Assembly: GCA_947179485.1 (NCBI GenBank)
Contig: OX359246.1
Location: forward strand, 496,001 to 560,000
DNA length: 64,000 nucleotides
DNA from: Allacma fusca
Lineage: Eukaryota > Arthropoda > Collembola > Symphypleona > Sminthuridae
Reading direction: 5' to 3'
Part shown: in pieces, positions 33,421 through 43,800 of the stretch
Layout of the letters: every line of letters begins with the position of its first letter
Numbering within the stretch: the stretch's first letter is position 1
Position numbers and translations under genes: made by a program
The notes under the pieces: generated by a model
What the model saw: only the letters and a program-made list of their open reading frames with translations
Databases searched by the model: none
What the model was told of the DNA's origin: nothing

Positions 33421-34395
33421 TAATTTAAATTCAAAGGTTCGGCTTTATATTATGAGTATGAAGCAGGAATATATTTCTGCATATGTATAATTTTCATTTG
33501 CATCTATAGTTTCCACCGCTTCAATCCAGAATGAATATATCTGCTTTAGCAATTCACCAGAATTTAGTCCAACCAGTATTATTGGTGATATTTGAAGGTT
33601 TGGCAAGGAAACCTTATGGCAGTAGTGGAAGTGGAATGTGGATGTTGCAGTAGGAATTAGAGTTGATTGATCCATTCCCATTCATAACCGTGTTAGCTTT
33701 TCGGCTTAAGGAACAATGTCAATTTGTACAAGAGTAGAGTTTCGAGTCTTATAATTAGACGTGTTTAGGGATTAAATGCAACGAACATTGATTACTCGCG
33801 GCTACAAAATCCAATAAACCATGCACACGACTACAGAAGACACAAATAATGCTGAGTTATATTGCAAACCTTTCGATAGTATTATTATTCGATAGCACAT
33901 GCATAATATAGAGTAACAAACACTTTTTGTGTAAGCTTTAAGCACAAAGTCGAAATTACGATTTTTTTAATTAGTAGGTCAATCTTTAATTTGAATTAGA
34001 ACTCATATTTAGACTCCATCACCGTAACTGGTTTCTGCAGGTGCAGGTAGAGATACGTAACTCAAACGATAAACCCATTTGAGTTCAAATTTGAATTACA
34101 ATTTGAATATATAATTTTAGAAAAAGTTCAATTTATCCATAAATATTTTATAGAAACAGTGGTAACGAGAAGCCATAGAAATTGTAGTCAAATTTTAGAG
34201 TCTGTGGAGTGAAAGAACTAAAATGCAGTGGAGGTAGTCCAACCCTATTGTTGACTTATACCTCTCATATAGCACAAGGTTACGAGTTACCTGTTGGATT
34301 GGAAAAAAGTTCGAAACCTGGATTTTCATGAAGGAATTGACAAAAAATTAAGAATTCGGATTTGAAATATTGATTGACAATAACGTTTAAAATAA
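33421..34395. other. Non-coding stretch
   Basis: No feature recognised. The far end, near 34270, may hold a decayed extra unit of the 119-bp repeat that follows (ACGAGTTACCTG). Confidence 0.35.
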
Positions 34396-35200
34396 ATGGG
34401 TCCGAATTGGTCAACCCGTTTAGGAGTTACCCGGATGTTATGCAATTTCCTTCAGATTTTGCTAAAATCTGGTACACATACTCTCCAGTGGTACATTAAA
34501 TATTATAATATCAAGTTAAGCCGAATCAGTTAAACCGTTTCGAAGTTACCCGGGTGTTCTTTCTGTCTTTCTATTTCTTTCTGATTTTGCTTTAAATTAA
34601 TTAGTCTACATACTCTGTAATTATAAAATTTAAAAGAATTAAAAGTTATGACTTGTTTATTGCTGACAGTTTTTTTTCACTTCACTCGATAATTCTTGCA
34701 TTTTCACGAATGACTCATCGTTTGATAGTCGCATTTCGCTAAAATGTTTTTGATCTAGTTTCACGCCACTTTCATTTCACTACATTTTCACAAGTTGTCC
34801 CAATTTACAGTCTAAAGTGACATGAAAATTTTCACTCAGTTTTTCTTTTCGCCGTTTATATTTATTAACGCGTTTTTTAAAAAGCATTATGGAAATTTGT
34901 TTCTAATCGACTTTATAGTTATCTTGGAGAAAAATGTCGTAAAACTCATGACCCGAATATTCGTGCTCGATGACGCAGACTATTAATGCAGTGATAATAC
35001 TGTCATTAAAATTTCCGGAAAAATTAAATGAAAAGTGAATTGAAAGGAAATGAAATATCTGCTGGACTATAAACAAGGCATTAAGTCGGATCAGTCAACC
35101 AGGTTCAGAGTTACCCGGGTTTTACACGATTTTCTTCCGAATTTGGTTAAATTTATTGTGCATATTCTACAGTCATACTTAAATACACATTGGCTATAAT
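34396..35200 (+). repeat. Diverged 119-bp tandem repeat, split by an insertion
   Basis: Three units share a GTCAACC.GTTT..GAGTTACCCGG core, with GTTACCCGG starting at 34426, 34545 and 35110. Units one and two are 119 bp apart. Unit three is displaced by about 446 bp more, which fits an insertion inside the array. Confidence 0.6.
34652..35077. mobile_element. Possible MITE inside the 119-bp repeat array
   Basis: The left end CTTGTTTATTGCTGACAG and the reverse complement of the right end, CTTGTTTATAGTCCAGCAG, are similar, and both continue into TTTCA.TTC-rich sequence. The 426-bp length accounts for the displaced third unit of the host repeat. I found no clean target duplication (GTTATGA versus GCATTAA), so the ends may be off or the insertion old. 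Confidence 0.4.
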
Positions 35201-35639
35201 TTGCAGTCGATCACTTTCGCACAGTTACAACTCAATACATAAGTAATTACATATACATACATACGTATTTCGTTACTGACGTCAAAACTACTTCAGTGTA
35301 ATAGCAAATATTCGCTTACTGACACAAAATGAAACAAAACTAAAATCACCCCATTAATAATATTATTTTATTTTTATATACATAAAATACTAATATGCAA
35401 CTGCATTATCCGACTACTCATTTCCTTCATATCTCCCTTCGCTCACTCTGTCACCGGTTACACTTCCATAATATTTTAGTATCTACTTGGTTTAGGGGTC
35501 GACTTAATGCATATGCATTTAATTAGTTATATTTTGAATAAGAAACTTCAATCAGCCAACACAGTTTTTTATAGTAGTTATTATTGATTCGAATTTTACA
35601 GAATAATTTTTCAACTTTCTGCATACTTTTGGACAATAA
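35201..35639. other. Non-coding stretch before the minisatellite
   Basis: No gene or repeat recognised; AT-rich. Confidence 0.35.
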
Positions 35640-37174
35640 AACCGCATATTATATTCGGGACGGGCACAAAAAAAATGTCACCAGTATATTCAGGACAGGG
35701 ACAAAAAAATTGTCCCCATTGGGTGGGGACAGAAAAAACTGTCCCCGTTATATTCGGGAAAGAGACAGAAAAATTTGTTCCCATTACATTCGGGACAGGG
35801 ACGGAAAAAATTTGCCCCACTTTATTCAGTTCGAGGTCAGAAAGATGAAAGATGTCCCCAAAATATTCGGGACGGGACGGGGACAGAAAAACTGGCCCCA
35901 TTATAATCGGGGCGGGGACAGAAAAAATTCTGTACATTATATTCGGGGCGGGGACAGAAAAATTGTCCCGAATATTTTCGGGCGGGGACAGAAAAATTTG
36001 TTCCGATTATATTCGGGACGGGGACAAAATAACTGTCCCCACTATATTCGGGATGGGCACAAACAAAATTTGATCAACTTTATTCAGGACGAGGTCAGCA
36101 AAAATGTCCCCAATATATTCGGGACGGGACGGGGACAGAAAAACTGGCCCCATTATATTCGGGATGGGACGGAGACAATAAAACTGCACATTATATTCGG
36201 GATAGGGACACAAAAAATTGACCCCATTATATTCAGGACGGGACTGAGACAATATAACTGAAAATTATTTTCGGGACGGGACCGGGACAGAAAAAATTGC
36301 CACCATTAGATTCGAGACGGGGACAGAAAAATTGTGCACATTATTTTCGGGATGGGGACAGAAAAGATTGTCCCCATTATAATCGGGGCGGGTACAGAAA
36401 AAATTGTCCCCAATATTTTCGGGCGGGGACAGAAAAATTTGTTCCGATTATATCCGGGACGGGGAAGAAATAATTGTCCCTAATATTTTGAGGCGGCGAC
36501 CAAAATTGCCCCCGTTATATTCGGAAAGGGACGGGGACAATAAAACCGTGCATATTATATTCGAGGCGGGGACGCAAAAAATTTATACCATTATATTCAA
36601 GACGGGACTGGGACAATATAACTGAACATTATTTTCGGGACGGGACAGGGACAGAAAAATTGTGCACATTATTTTCGGGATGGGGACAGAACAAATTGTC
36701 CCCATTTTATTCGGCACGGGGACAGAAAAAATTGTCCCATTATATTAATGTGGGGACTGAAAAAATTGTCCCCACTTTATTCAGGACGGGATCAGAAAAA
36801 TTGTCCCCGTTATATACCGGACGGGACAGGGACAAAAAATTGAGCTAATTATATTTGGGGCAGGGAAAGAAAAAATTGTCCATAATATTTTCGAGACGAG
36901 GACCAAAATTGCCCCCGTTATATTCGCGAAGGGACGGGGACAGAAAAATTGGCCCCATTATATTCGGGACGGGACGGGGATAACAAAACCGTTCATATTA
37001 TATTCGGGACGGGGACACAAAAAGTTGACCCCATTATATTCGTAACGGGACTGAGACAATATAACTGAACATTATTTTCGGGACAGGGACACAAAAAGTT
37101 GACCCCATTATATTCAGGACGGGACTGAGTCAATATAACTGAACATTATTTTCGGGACGGGACTGAGTCAATAT
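35640..37174 (+). repeat. Minisatellite of hairpin-forming units, interrupted by the giant retroelement
   Basis: The unit is roughly TTATATTCGGGACGGGGACA followed by GAAAAAATTGTCCCCA, about 35-40 bp, repeated some forty times with substitutions and length variants. Within most units GGGACA and TGTCCC pair around an A-rich loop, so the array is a series of potential hairpins. The array stops in mid-unit (GACTGAGTCAATAT at 37174, where other units continue AACTGAACATT), marking the insertion point of the retroelement that follows. Confidence 0.92.
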
Positions 37175-37188
37175 TGTTACGGATATAT

Positions 37189-37196
37189 TATAAATA
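37189..37196 (+). promoter_or_regulatory. TATA box in the giant element LTR
   Basis: TATAAATA lies only 14 bases inside the LTR. If it is the promoter, U3 is extremely short and transcription would begin near 37220. The controlling sequence might then lie elsewhere, for example in the leader. Confidence 0.4.
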
Positions 37197-37576
37197 GAGT
37201 AGAATAAGCATAATCTAAGTCAGCAAATAGTTTAGAAGGTCGTAAGCAGAAGCTACGTGAGACCAAACGCTGACCTAACATAATCATAAGTAAAGGAAAG
37301 GAAATGATTCAGATTATTTAATAAACAATAAACTAAGAATAGGATAAGATTAGATTTAGATTAAGACACGTAGACTAAGTACAAGTTCTAATCACGACTT
37401 CAAGCAAGCAACATCAGAGGAGCCGCACCTAGAGTCCATTCCCTCCGGGATGGATCTCAACAGGTAGCAAGCGGGGTGACATGAAATCGGAGATTTCATG
37501 AAGAAGAGATTCAGACTTCAAATTCTATTTGTGTTAAATGTTAATTGTTCAGTGTAAATTGTATCAGTTTAGGAAC

Positions 37577-37595
37577 AATAAATCGGATCAATAAA
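37577..37595 (+). terminator. Polyadenylation signals in the giant element LTR
   Basis: Two AATAAA hexamers, at 37577-37582 and 37590-37595. The copy in the 3' LTR would direct 3' end formation. Confidence 0.5.
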
Positions 37596-37769
37596 TTATA
37601 AAAACGAACTACACACAGAATTCATTAGTTCCATTTATTCATGCGTTTCCAACAACATCGGATTCCAGGAATTCAGGGGATGGAACACCCGAACCTAGGC
37701 TACATTATTATTACCCACACACCATCCATACCCGGGTAATACCGTACATAACATGATGTTTCTGCCAGG

Positions 37770-37824
37770 CCTTCGGGTTTTTTGGTAAGGACCCGGAGGA
37801 TCCGTAGGTCGGGGACCTGCGGAT
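37770..37824 (+). promoter_or_regulatory. Two adjacent strong hairpins at the start of the leader
   Basis: CCTTCGGGT (37770-37778) pairs with ACCCGGAGG (37791-37799), giving 9 bp with one G-U. It is followed without a gap by ATCCGTAGGT (37800-37809) pairing with ACCTGCGGAT (37815-37824), giving 10 bp with one G-U and a CGGGG loop. The pair could stack coaxially. The first loop contains GGTAAG, a good 5' splice-site match with its GT at 37785-37786. Packaging, dimerisation or splice control are possible roles. Confidence 0.65.
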
Positions 37825-38430
37825 GACCCTGTGACAAAAGACCGAACTTTGTAGCAAGTAAGGTCGTCAGTCAAACAAAATTCATGAGATGGAAGTATGG
37901 GGTCCGAAACGGAGGTGATGTTTCATTTCTCTCCAGGGCCACCCGAAACTTCTCGTGAAAGGCAGTCATAACATGCAACAATGTTACCTCAAGAAAGAAA
38001 ATTTGGCCATTATCATCACGCGCGGATTCAAATAACAGTTCAGAAGTCCTAGTGCGGCACTAGAAAAAGAACTATTTTGTGGCCAGAAATATTATTTTAA
38101 GTGACCAGTGAAATTGGGACTCTTTCCATCCGGAAAATTAGGGGAAGAGGACGTCCAATAAGGTAATACAATTTTTCTTTAAGGTTCATGAATTTCATGT
38201 TTAGGAGCATATTAATTTTGTCATGTAGTTACGACGCGTAGCTAATATTCAGGAGTAATTAACCAGAGTTTAGATACAAATCATATGTGTAAATTAGAAA
38301 AACTGCGCATATATGTATATGTATTTTGTGGTTTTCAGAGTACATAGTAGGTGTATGTGCATTAAAAATTTTTCACCAAAATTAGCTTCTTCCAGTAAAA
38401 TAAGTCTTCTTCTATCTTTTTAGACGCCTT

Positions 38431-40174
38431 AAGTGCCGTTGTGAGCGGAGGCATAAACAGTGTTCGTATTGTAAAGGGAACTATTCCGGCTGAAGGGCCG
38501 TTTCTGTGCGCAGTATAATAGTAATCTTTCTCTTCGTAAGTTTTAAGTTCTTAATTTCAAAAAGGCCGTTTTGAGCGTTGAAATTCTTTTAACTCTTCAA
38601 ATTACTTTCCAAAGTTTTGGGAAACCCCAGGCTAGGGGATAGGAACCCAAAACACAATTAAAAGCTTTCAATTAATTAGGACATTTTTTATTAATACCAG
38701 ACTCTCAAAATTAACTTTCCAAGCTAAGTTTAAAGCAAAATACGATCTATCTTTTCAGTAAATAACTCAAAAATAATCTTTCACTCTCTTCTTTCTCTAC
38801 ATCTTTCTCCTTCTAGTATAAGTACATTTGAAGGGCCGTTACTGAGCGCAAATGCCTTTAAAGTCTTTATCTCCAAATTACGTAATTAAGAGCCCCATGG
38901 CAAGGTGGCAAAACCCAATTAAAACCCTTTCGCTGAAAATTACTTTCTTTACCTGATGTGTAGGTTTACACGGGTAACAATAGGACCTATCATAAACTTT
39001 TCACAAACTTCTTTTCTTCTTCCATCTTTCCATTTCTACCAGAAATGCCGTTTTGTGCGCTGGGTAATTAGGACATAATTTGTCATGGTTTTGGCAAATA
39101 TTAGGATTTCAAAATCAATCCGGAAGGCCGAATGTGAGCACGGAGCATATCAGAGTTCAGTTAGTCATTTTGCAAATCAAAACCTATATAGCTCAGTTAG
39201 AGAGCATAGGTAGATCAGACCATCTAAAGACTATAGTATGTAAGGTGAGCAAAATTACTCGGGACGGCCGAATATGAGCACCGAGGTGATTAGGACAGTT
39301 TAATTAAGGTTTGAACAAAATTTAGTCCAAAGGGCCGAGGTACATTGAGCGTGGACACATTGGCATAGTATATAAGCATACATATAAGAAAATTCTCATC
39401 TACGTAGTTTTAGGGATTCAAGGGCCGAAATGTGAGCGGAATCATTGTTGTGTATAAGTTTTAGTATACGTAGAATCCGAGAGGCTAGGAAGATTATGAG
39501 GGACCTTATGGTTCAGTAGGGTTCGAGTCATTCCAAGCACGGAGGTGATCGGACGGAGTGCCGACAAAAGTACCGATAAGCCTGTGACCTACTAGAGGTA
39601 ATCGGAGAGGCTATGATTGACGCACCGATATAGGTATATGTTTGTAATGTGCCCGAGCTAGCGGATAGGTAACAGCAATGACTATTACTAGTAAGGAGGT
39701 CCATGGTTTAGTGGATAGGATAACAGGGGACATTCCAAAGCACGGATGTTCACTTTAAAATCTATGTATGCGGTTTCCAGCTATGGCCATACATAGGGAC
39801 TTTCATATTTATTACTTCTTCCATAGATGACTCATGGTTTTGAGTGCATCATAAGTTTAGCCATTCTCGAAGGATTTTGCTAGAGTAGAGAGAATTGGCA
39901 TAAGAAACCACAGGCTCATGGTTTTTGAGAGTTGGTTATAGGGATAGGAATTCAGTAAATTCTGGTGCTTTCAGTTTTTGCTGTCTACGTCAGATACAAG
40001 CCTTGCTGATGGTAGGATCGGTTCAAGGAAGTTCTTAGGTACGAATTAGGACGCGAAACATATCCTTTGGGGCAGAAGGGTAATTAGTAGCGAGGAATAC
40101 AGTCTTTATTAATTCTGGGAATCATTACAGGAGTATTTAGGGAATTTAGGCAACACCGGCCCGAATGTGAGGAG
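38431..40174 (+). repeat. About ten dispersed copies of a GGCCG...GAGC motif in the leader
   Basis: The consensus is roughly GGCCGNNNTGTGAGCG. Copies: TGCCGTTGTGAGCGG (38434), GGGCCGTTTCTGTGCGC (38495), AGGCCGTTTTGAGCG (38563), GGGCCGTTACTGAGCGC (38833), TGCCGTTTTGTGCGC (39046), AGGCCGAATGTGAGCACGG (39125), CGGCCGAATATGAGCACCG (39265), GGGCCGAGGTACATTGAGCG (39332), GGGCCGAAATGTGAGCGG (39422), GGCCCGAATGTGAGGAG (40158). The sequence between copies is unrelated, so this is a maintained short motif and not a tandem duplication. Confidence 0.7.
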
Positions 40175-40239
40175 TGTTGATTGACAAAGACTGATAATTT
40201 AAGGAGTTAGACGCAACTAGCCATTGCAAATAAGTTATT

Positions 40240-40530
40240 GTAAGAAGGTTAAGTTTTAAGGTGAGTAAGTTAAAGAGCGCTAAGTTTTAAGGAGGATAGG
40301 ATTAAGGAGACTAAGTTTAGGGAAGTTTAAGTTTTAAAGGACACTAAGTTTTAAGGGGAATAGGTCTTAAGGAGTTTAAGTCTAAAGAAAGTAAGTTTAC
40401 GACAGTCTAGGTTTAAAAGGATTAAGTTTTAAAGGAAATTAAGATTAGAAAAGTTTAGGTTTTAAGGAAATTCAGGTGGTAACACCAGGAGGTACTCATT
40501 GGAAACGTTAGGATTACAGAGATTAAGTTT
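40240..40530 (+). repeat. Imperfect TAAGTTTTAAGGA short repeats in the leader
   Basis: Variants of TTAAGTTTTAAGGAG occur about fifteen times in 290 bp with irregular spacing, giving an AG/T-rich strand almost free of C. Confidence 0.7.
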
Positions 40531-40851
40531 TAAGACGATTCACAGCTAAGGTTAGGGACGTTCAGGGATTGAACATTTAGATTATAAGCACAGAAAATTC
40601 CTTTTCCAGGTTATCATCACCTATTGGCACAATTAAGTTTAACAACTAGAGTTACATAAGCATAGGCATACAAGGCAAAAATTTTAGGAAACGGTTTAAG
40701 TTGAAATTTGGCATAAGTTTTAAGAAGGTTTTCAGGATTGGAATTGACAAACGAACTCTCACAACCGTCAAAACAAATTCATAAAACCAAACTCTACGAA
40801 ACGCCTTAGCATTTTTCAGCCCATCAAGAAAAAGTTAGGACGTTTACAGGT

Positions 40852-43800
40852 ATGGAACCCGAAAAGAACCAACATCCATCAAGAAGGGAACCACCACCTG
40901 CACCTTCAATACCATCTCGAAGGACTACGCGATCGGCAGGCCCAGTGCCACAGAACGAAACAGGCTTGGAGGAAATCCTCGCCCGCAGGAAAGAAGAGAG
41001 AAAAGCAGCAAAAGCCAAAGCTAATACAGCAACGGCAGGTGTAGACCTCTCTTCAACATCTTCAGCTTCGACATCTACAGTCATGGAAGAATCCGGCAGT
41101 ACAACCCTGGCATTATCTGCACAAAGTCCATCGGGCTCGCAGGCCATGGGGCACGGAGATAATCCTGACAATAATGATGAAAGTATGGACGTGTTCTTGG
41201 ACACGGTGTCAACACCTGCAACAGGTACGGCAACCAGTCCGAGACGAACACCAACAGTATCGACAGCACAAACACCAAAGTTTTCAAGAACAAAGGTGGT
41301 GCAAGGACAAAATCTCCATAGACTAGCTATGCAACGAGAATTACGCGACCTCGAGGTAACCAACCTGGAGGGCCAACAGGTCCAACAAGACCAGGAGGTT
41401 GAGGCCACAGGCGAATTCATGCTAAATGCTAGAGGAGACATGGTTTTTGTCAGTCACGACGCTGACCCCACGATCAAGGAAATCCTGTCGCAGTTCAATC
41501 AACCTGAGGAAAGACCAACTAGTAGCGCTGCCACGTCATCATTTGAAATCATCACGGATCCTGGAAGCAATCATACAAGCGTAGAGGAGGGCGAGCAAGG
41601 ATTCGCAACTCCGGAAAGTGAGATGGAAGACGTGACCAATGAATCAGCCAACAATGCGGTTGTCAGCAACCTGACAAACCCAGTTGGCAACGGAGACATT
41701 CCTCAAGACACGAGCATACAATCCCAACAGGATGTACAAAGTCAAGGAATGTGCAGCAAAACTACTGGACAAACAGAACAACAGGTTAATCAGCAAAGCT
41801 CAACGGAATTGGATGATGTGGAGGATTCCAATAGACCAATTGCTATAGCAACAAGTACACCAGAGATTATCCAGCAAGGGAATCTCAGTACACACTCATC
41901 ATTTAGGGACAATTTAGCAATAACTCAATCGGACGAGTCAACCGAACAGAGCGAACAAGGTGACTCACCAACAGGAGTGCCACGTACTAATAACAGTATA
42001 GGGAGTGATCGTGACCAGGTCACTACTCAATTAAATCAGCAGTTATCAAACTTAAGCATTAGTGACCACCGTAAGGCTTCACAGTCAAATACTACAGTTT
42101 CCCAACAACCAGACATACAACAACTTGTACGAGACAGGTTTCTATCAAGACCATCTCCAGGATTTTCCAATAGAGGAGACGTAGGCTTTCAAAGGACACT
42201 CAGCCGGGTGTCTGAGTCTACAGAACAGGAAGGCCCGGTCGAGGATCAGTTACCACCGATCAGAGAAGGGCAAGATAACATCCAAAGAGTGGAAGAAAAT
42301 TTCGTACAATTAGTGACAGGTACAGGTGTGATAGTACCAGCAGGTTCGTTTCAACAATTAGTGACCACCGCAGGCTTCCAACGGAACTCAGTGGAAAATT
42401 TTCTGGTAGTTCGAGGATTGGAAGGACAACTGATAGAGGTGTATCACAGGTTAGCTCAAAATCTTTATACAGGTACAGTCCAGTGGACACATTTTTTCCT
42501 TAGATTAGCTGAAGTCACCCACAGACGGGACAATAACAGAGATCCAAATAGGGAAGAAAGGGAAGTGTTACGTACACGTGCCTTCGAGTACGGTCGGAAC
42601 GTCAGGGACAACATTTTCATCCCCACAGACGTCATCCGAAACCTTTTAGAGCACCGGGTATTGTCGTTGAGAAGTCACCAGGCACACCAGGATAGCCAGA
42701 TTTTCTTCAACGATACACCTAGGTACACAACCGTGATACAATCTGGACGACTTAGCGAAAATCTAGAATTTGGTCAACCACGACAAGAAAGACGAGTCAG
42801 CGACGAGAGTAGGCCAGGCCCAGAACAAGATTCAAATAACAACGGGACCACCCAACAAAGTGTAATCGACTCCAGTGCTGACGACATCATTAGCAGGTAC
42901 CTTAGGTACGACCAAAGAAACCCACCAGTAACACGGAATCCGGTTACGGGTTTATTAGAACCAGCATCTAGATCTACGCTAAGGACCATCTCAGGCGAAC
43001 CTACAGTACAACCCGTTACGTCACGAAGGATTTCACCGGAAAGCCTGAATACCAGCTCAAGTTCAATCAACAAGGCTATAGCCCAGGCAATAGCCTCAGC
43101 GACACTTCAAGCAGGTTTAACAACCCCTCGAAATCGGAAGTTGAGTAACTCCGATCGTGACCATCTCAGACCAAGTAACCAGGTGACGGACAGTAACCAG
43201 GTAGATTACTCATCACCTAGGTCACAACTTTTCCAGAAATCGGTGAGAAGACACTACAGGGTAGATAGTGCTGAGGAGAACAGCAACTTAAACCCCAGGA
43301 CCAGTCCACAAGGGATTGCGACACGTGAGAGACCAAGCAACAGCCGTTGCGAGACAGCCGCTCAGAAGGGTAGCCCAAGAGCACCCACTACATCACCTAC
43401 AGTCCAGACAGGTAATCAGACGCCAACAGGGAGCTCTACGGCACAACCGAGAGTGACCCCGAGGTCCAGTAATTCCTGTCGCTCAACACCCGCAACAGGT
43501 GAAAGAGGGCAATCAAGCCGACACAGCAACTCTCACGAAATAACACAGCAAATTAACCCAGTACACATATCACCAACCAGTCAGAATAGACAGGTTTCAA
43601 CGGAAAATACGCCAAGGAACCGACCAACTCAACCTAACTTGCAATTTAGACCACAACCTACCCAAGACGATTTAGAGACACCAACCGAGGAGGTCGAGAC
43701 CACCCAAATTGGTAGTACATCACAGGCTAACGTTAAGAGGGATTTAACATCAACAAAATTGTACGTCAACACAGATTCCACCCAGGCAAACAATAACGAC

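Larger units (their letters stand above)
37175..37753 (+). repeat. 5' LTR of the giant element (right boundary tentative)
   Basis: The start at TGTTACGGATAT is fixed by the broken minisatellite. The end is set at CGTACATAACA (37753), because its reverse complement TGTTATGTACGGTAT resembles the start and gives TG...CA ends. The length would be 579 bp. An alternative end is CCAACAACA near 37660. No convincing tRNA-complementary TGG site follows either one, so the boundary and the primer stay open until the 3' LTR is seen. Confidence 0.55.
37825..40851 (+). other. Long leader of the giant element
   Basis: About 3 kb precede gag. The leader is rich in upstream ATGs and short frames, which argues against simple scanning from the cap and in favour of splicing or internal initiation. 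A donor-like GGTAAG is at 37784-37789. Acceptor-like TTTTTCAG and TTTACAG tracts lie just before the gag ATG (about 40812-40848). It contains the two repeat families listed separately. Confidence 0.6.

Noticed and set aside
35584..36261. A 225-codon plus-strand frame with YIRDGHKKN / YIRGGDRK repeats
   Set aside because: It is the reading of the minisatellite; unit length and base composition explain the repeats, and other frames of the array also stay open.
39700..39760. tRNA-Glu-like start (TCCATGGTTTAGTGGATAGG) in the giant leader
   Set aside because: Only the D-arm region resembles a tRNA; anticodon arm, T-arm and acceptor pairing are absent. A related block near 39500 shows it is a leader repeat.
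40824..41441. A 205-codon minus-strand frame
   Set aside because: Antisense shadow of the start of Gag with no domain; rich in S, V and C as expected from complementing Gag codons.
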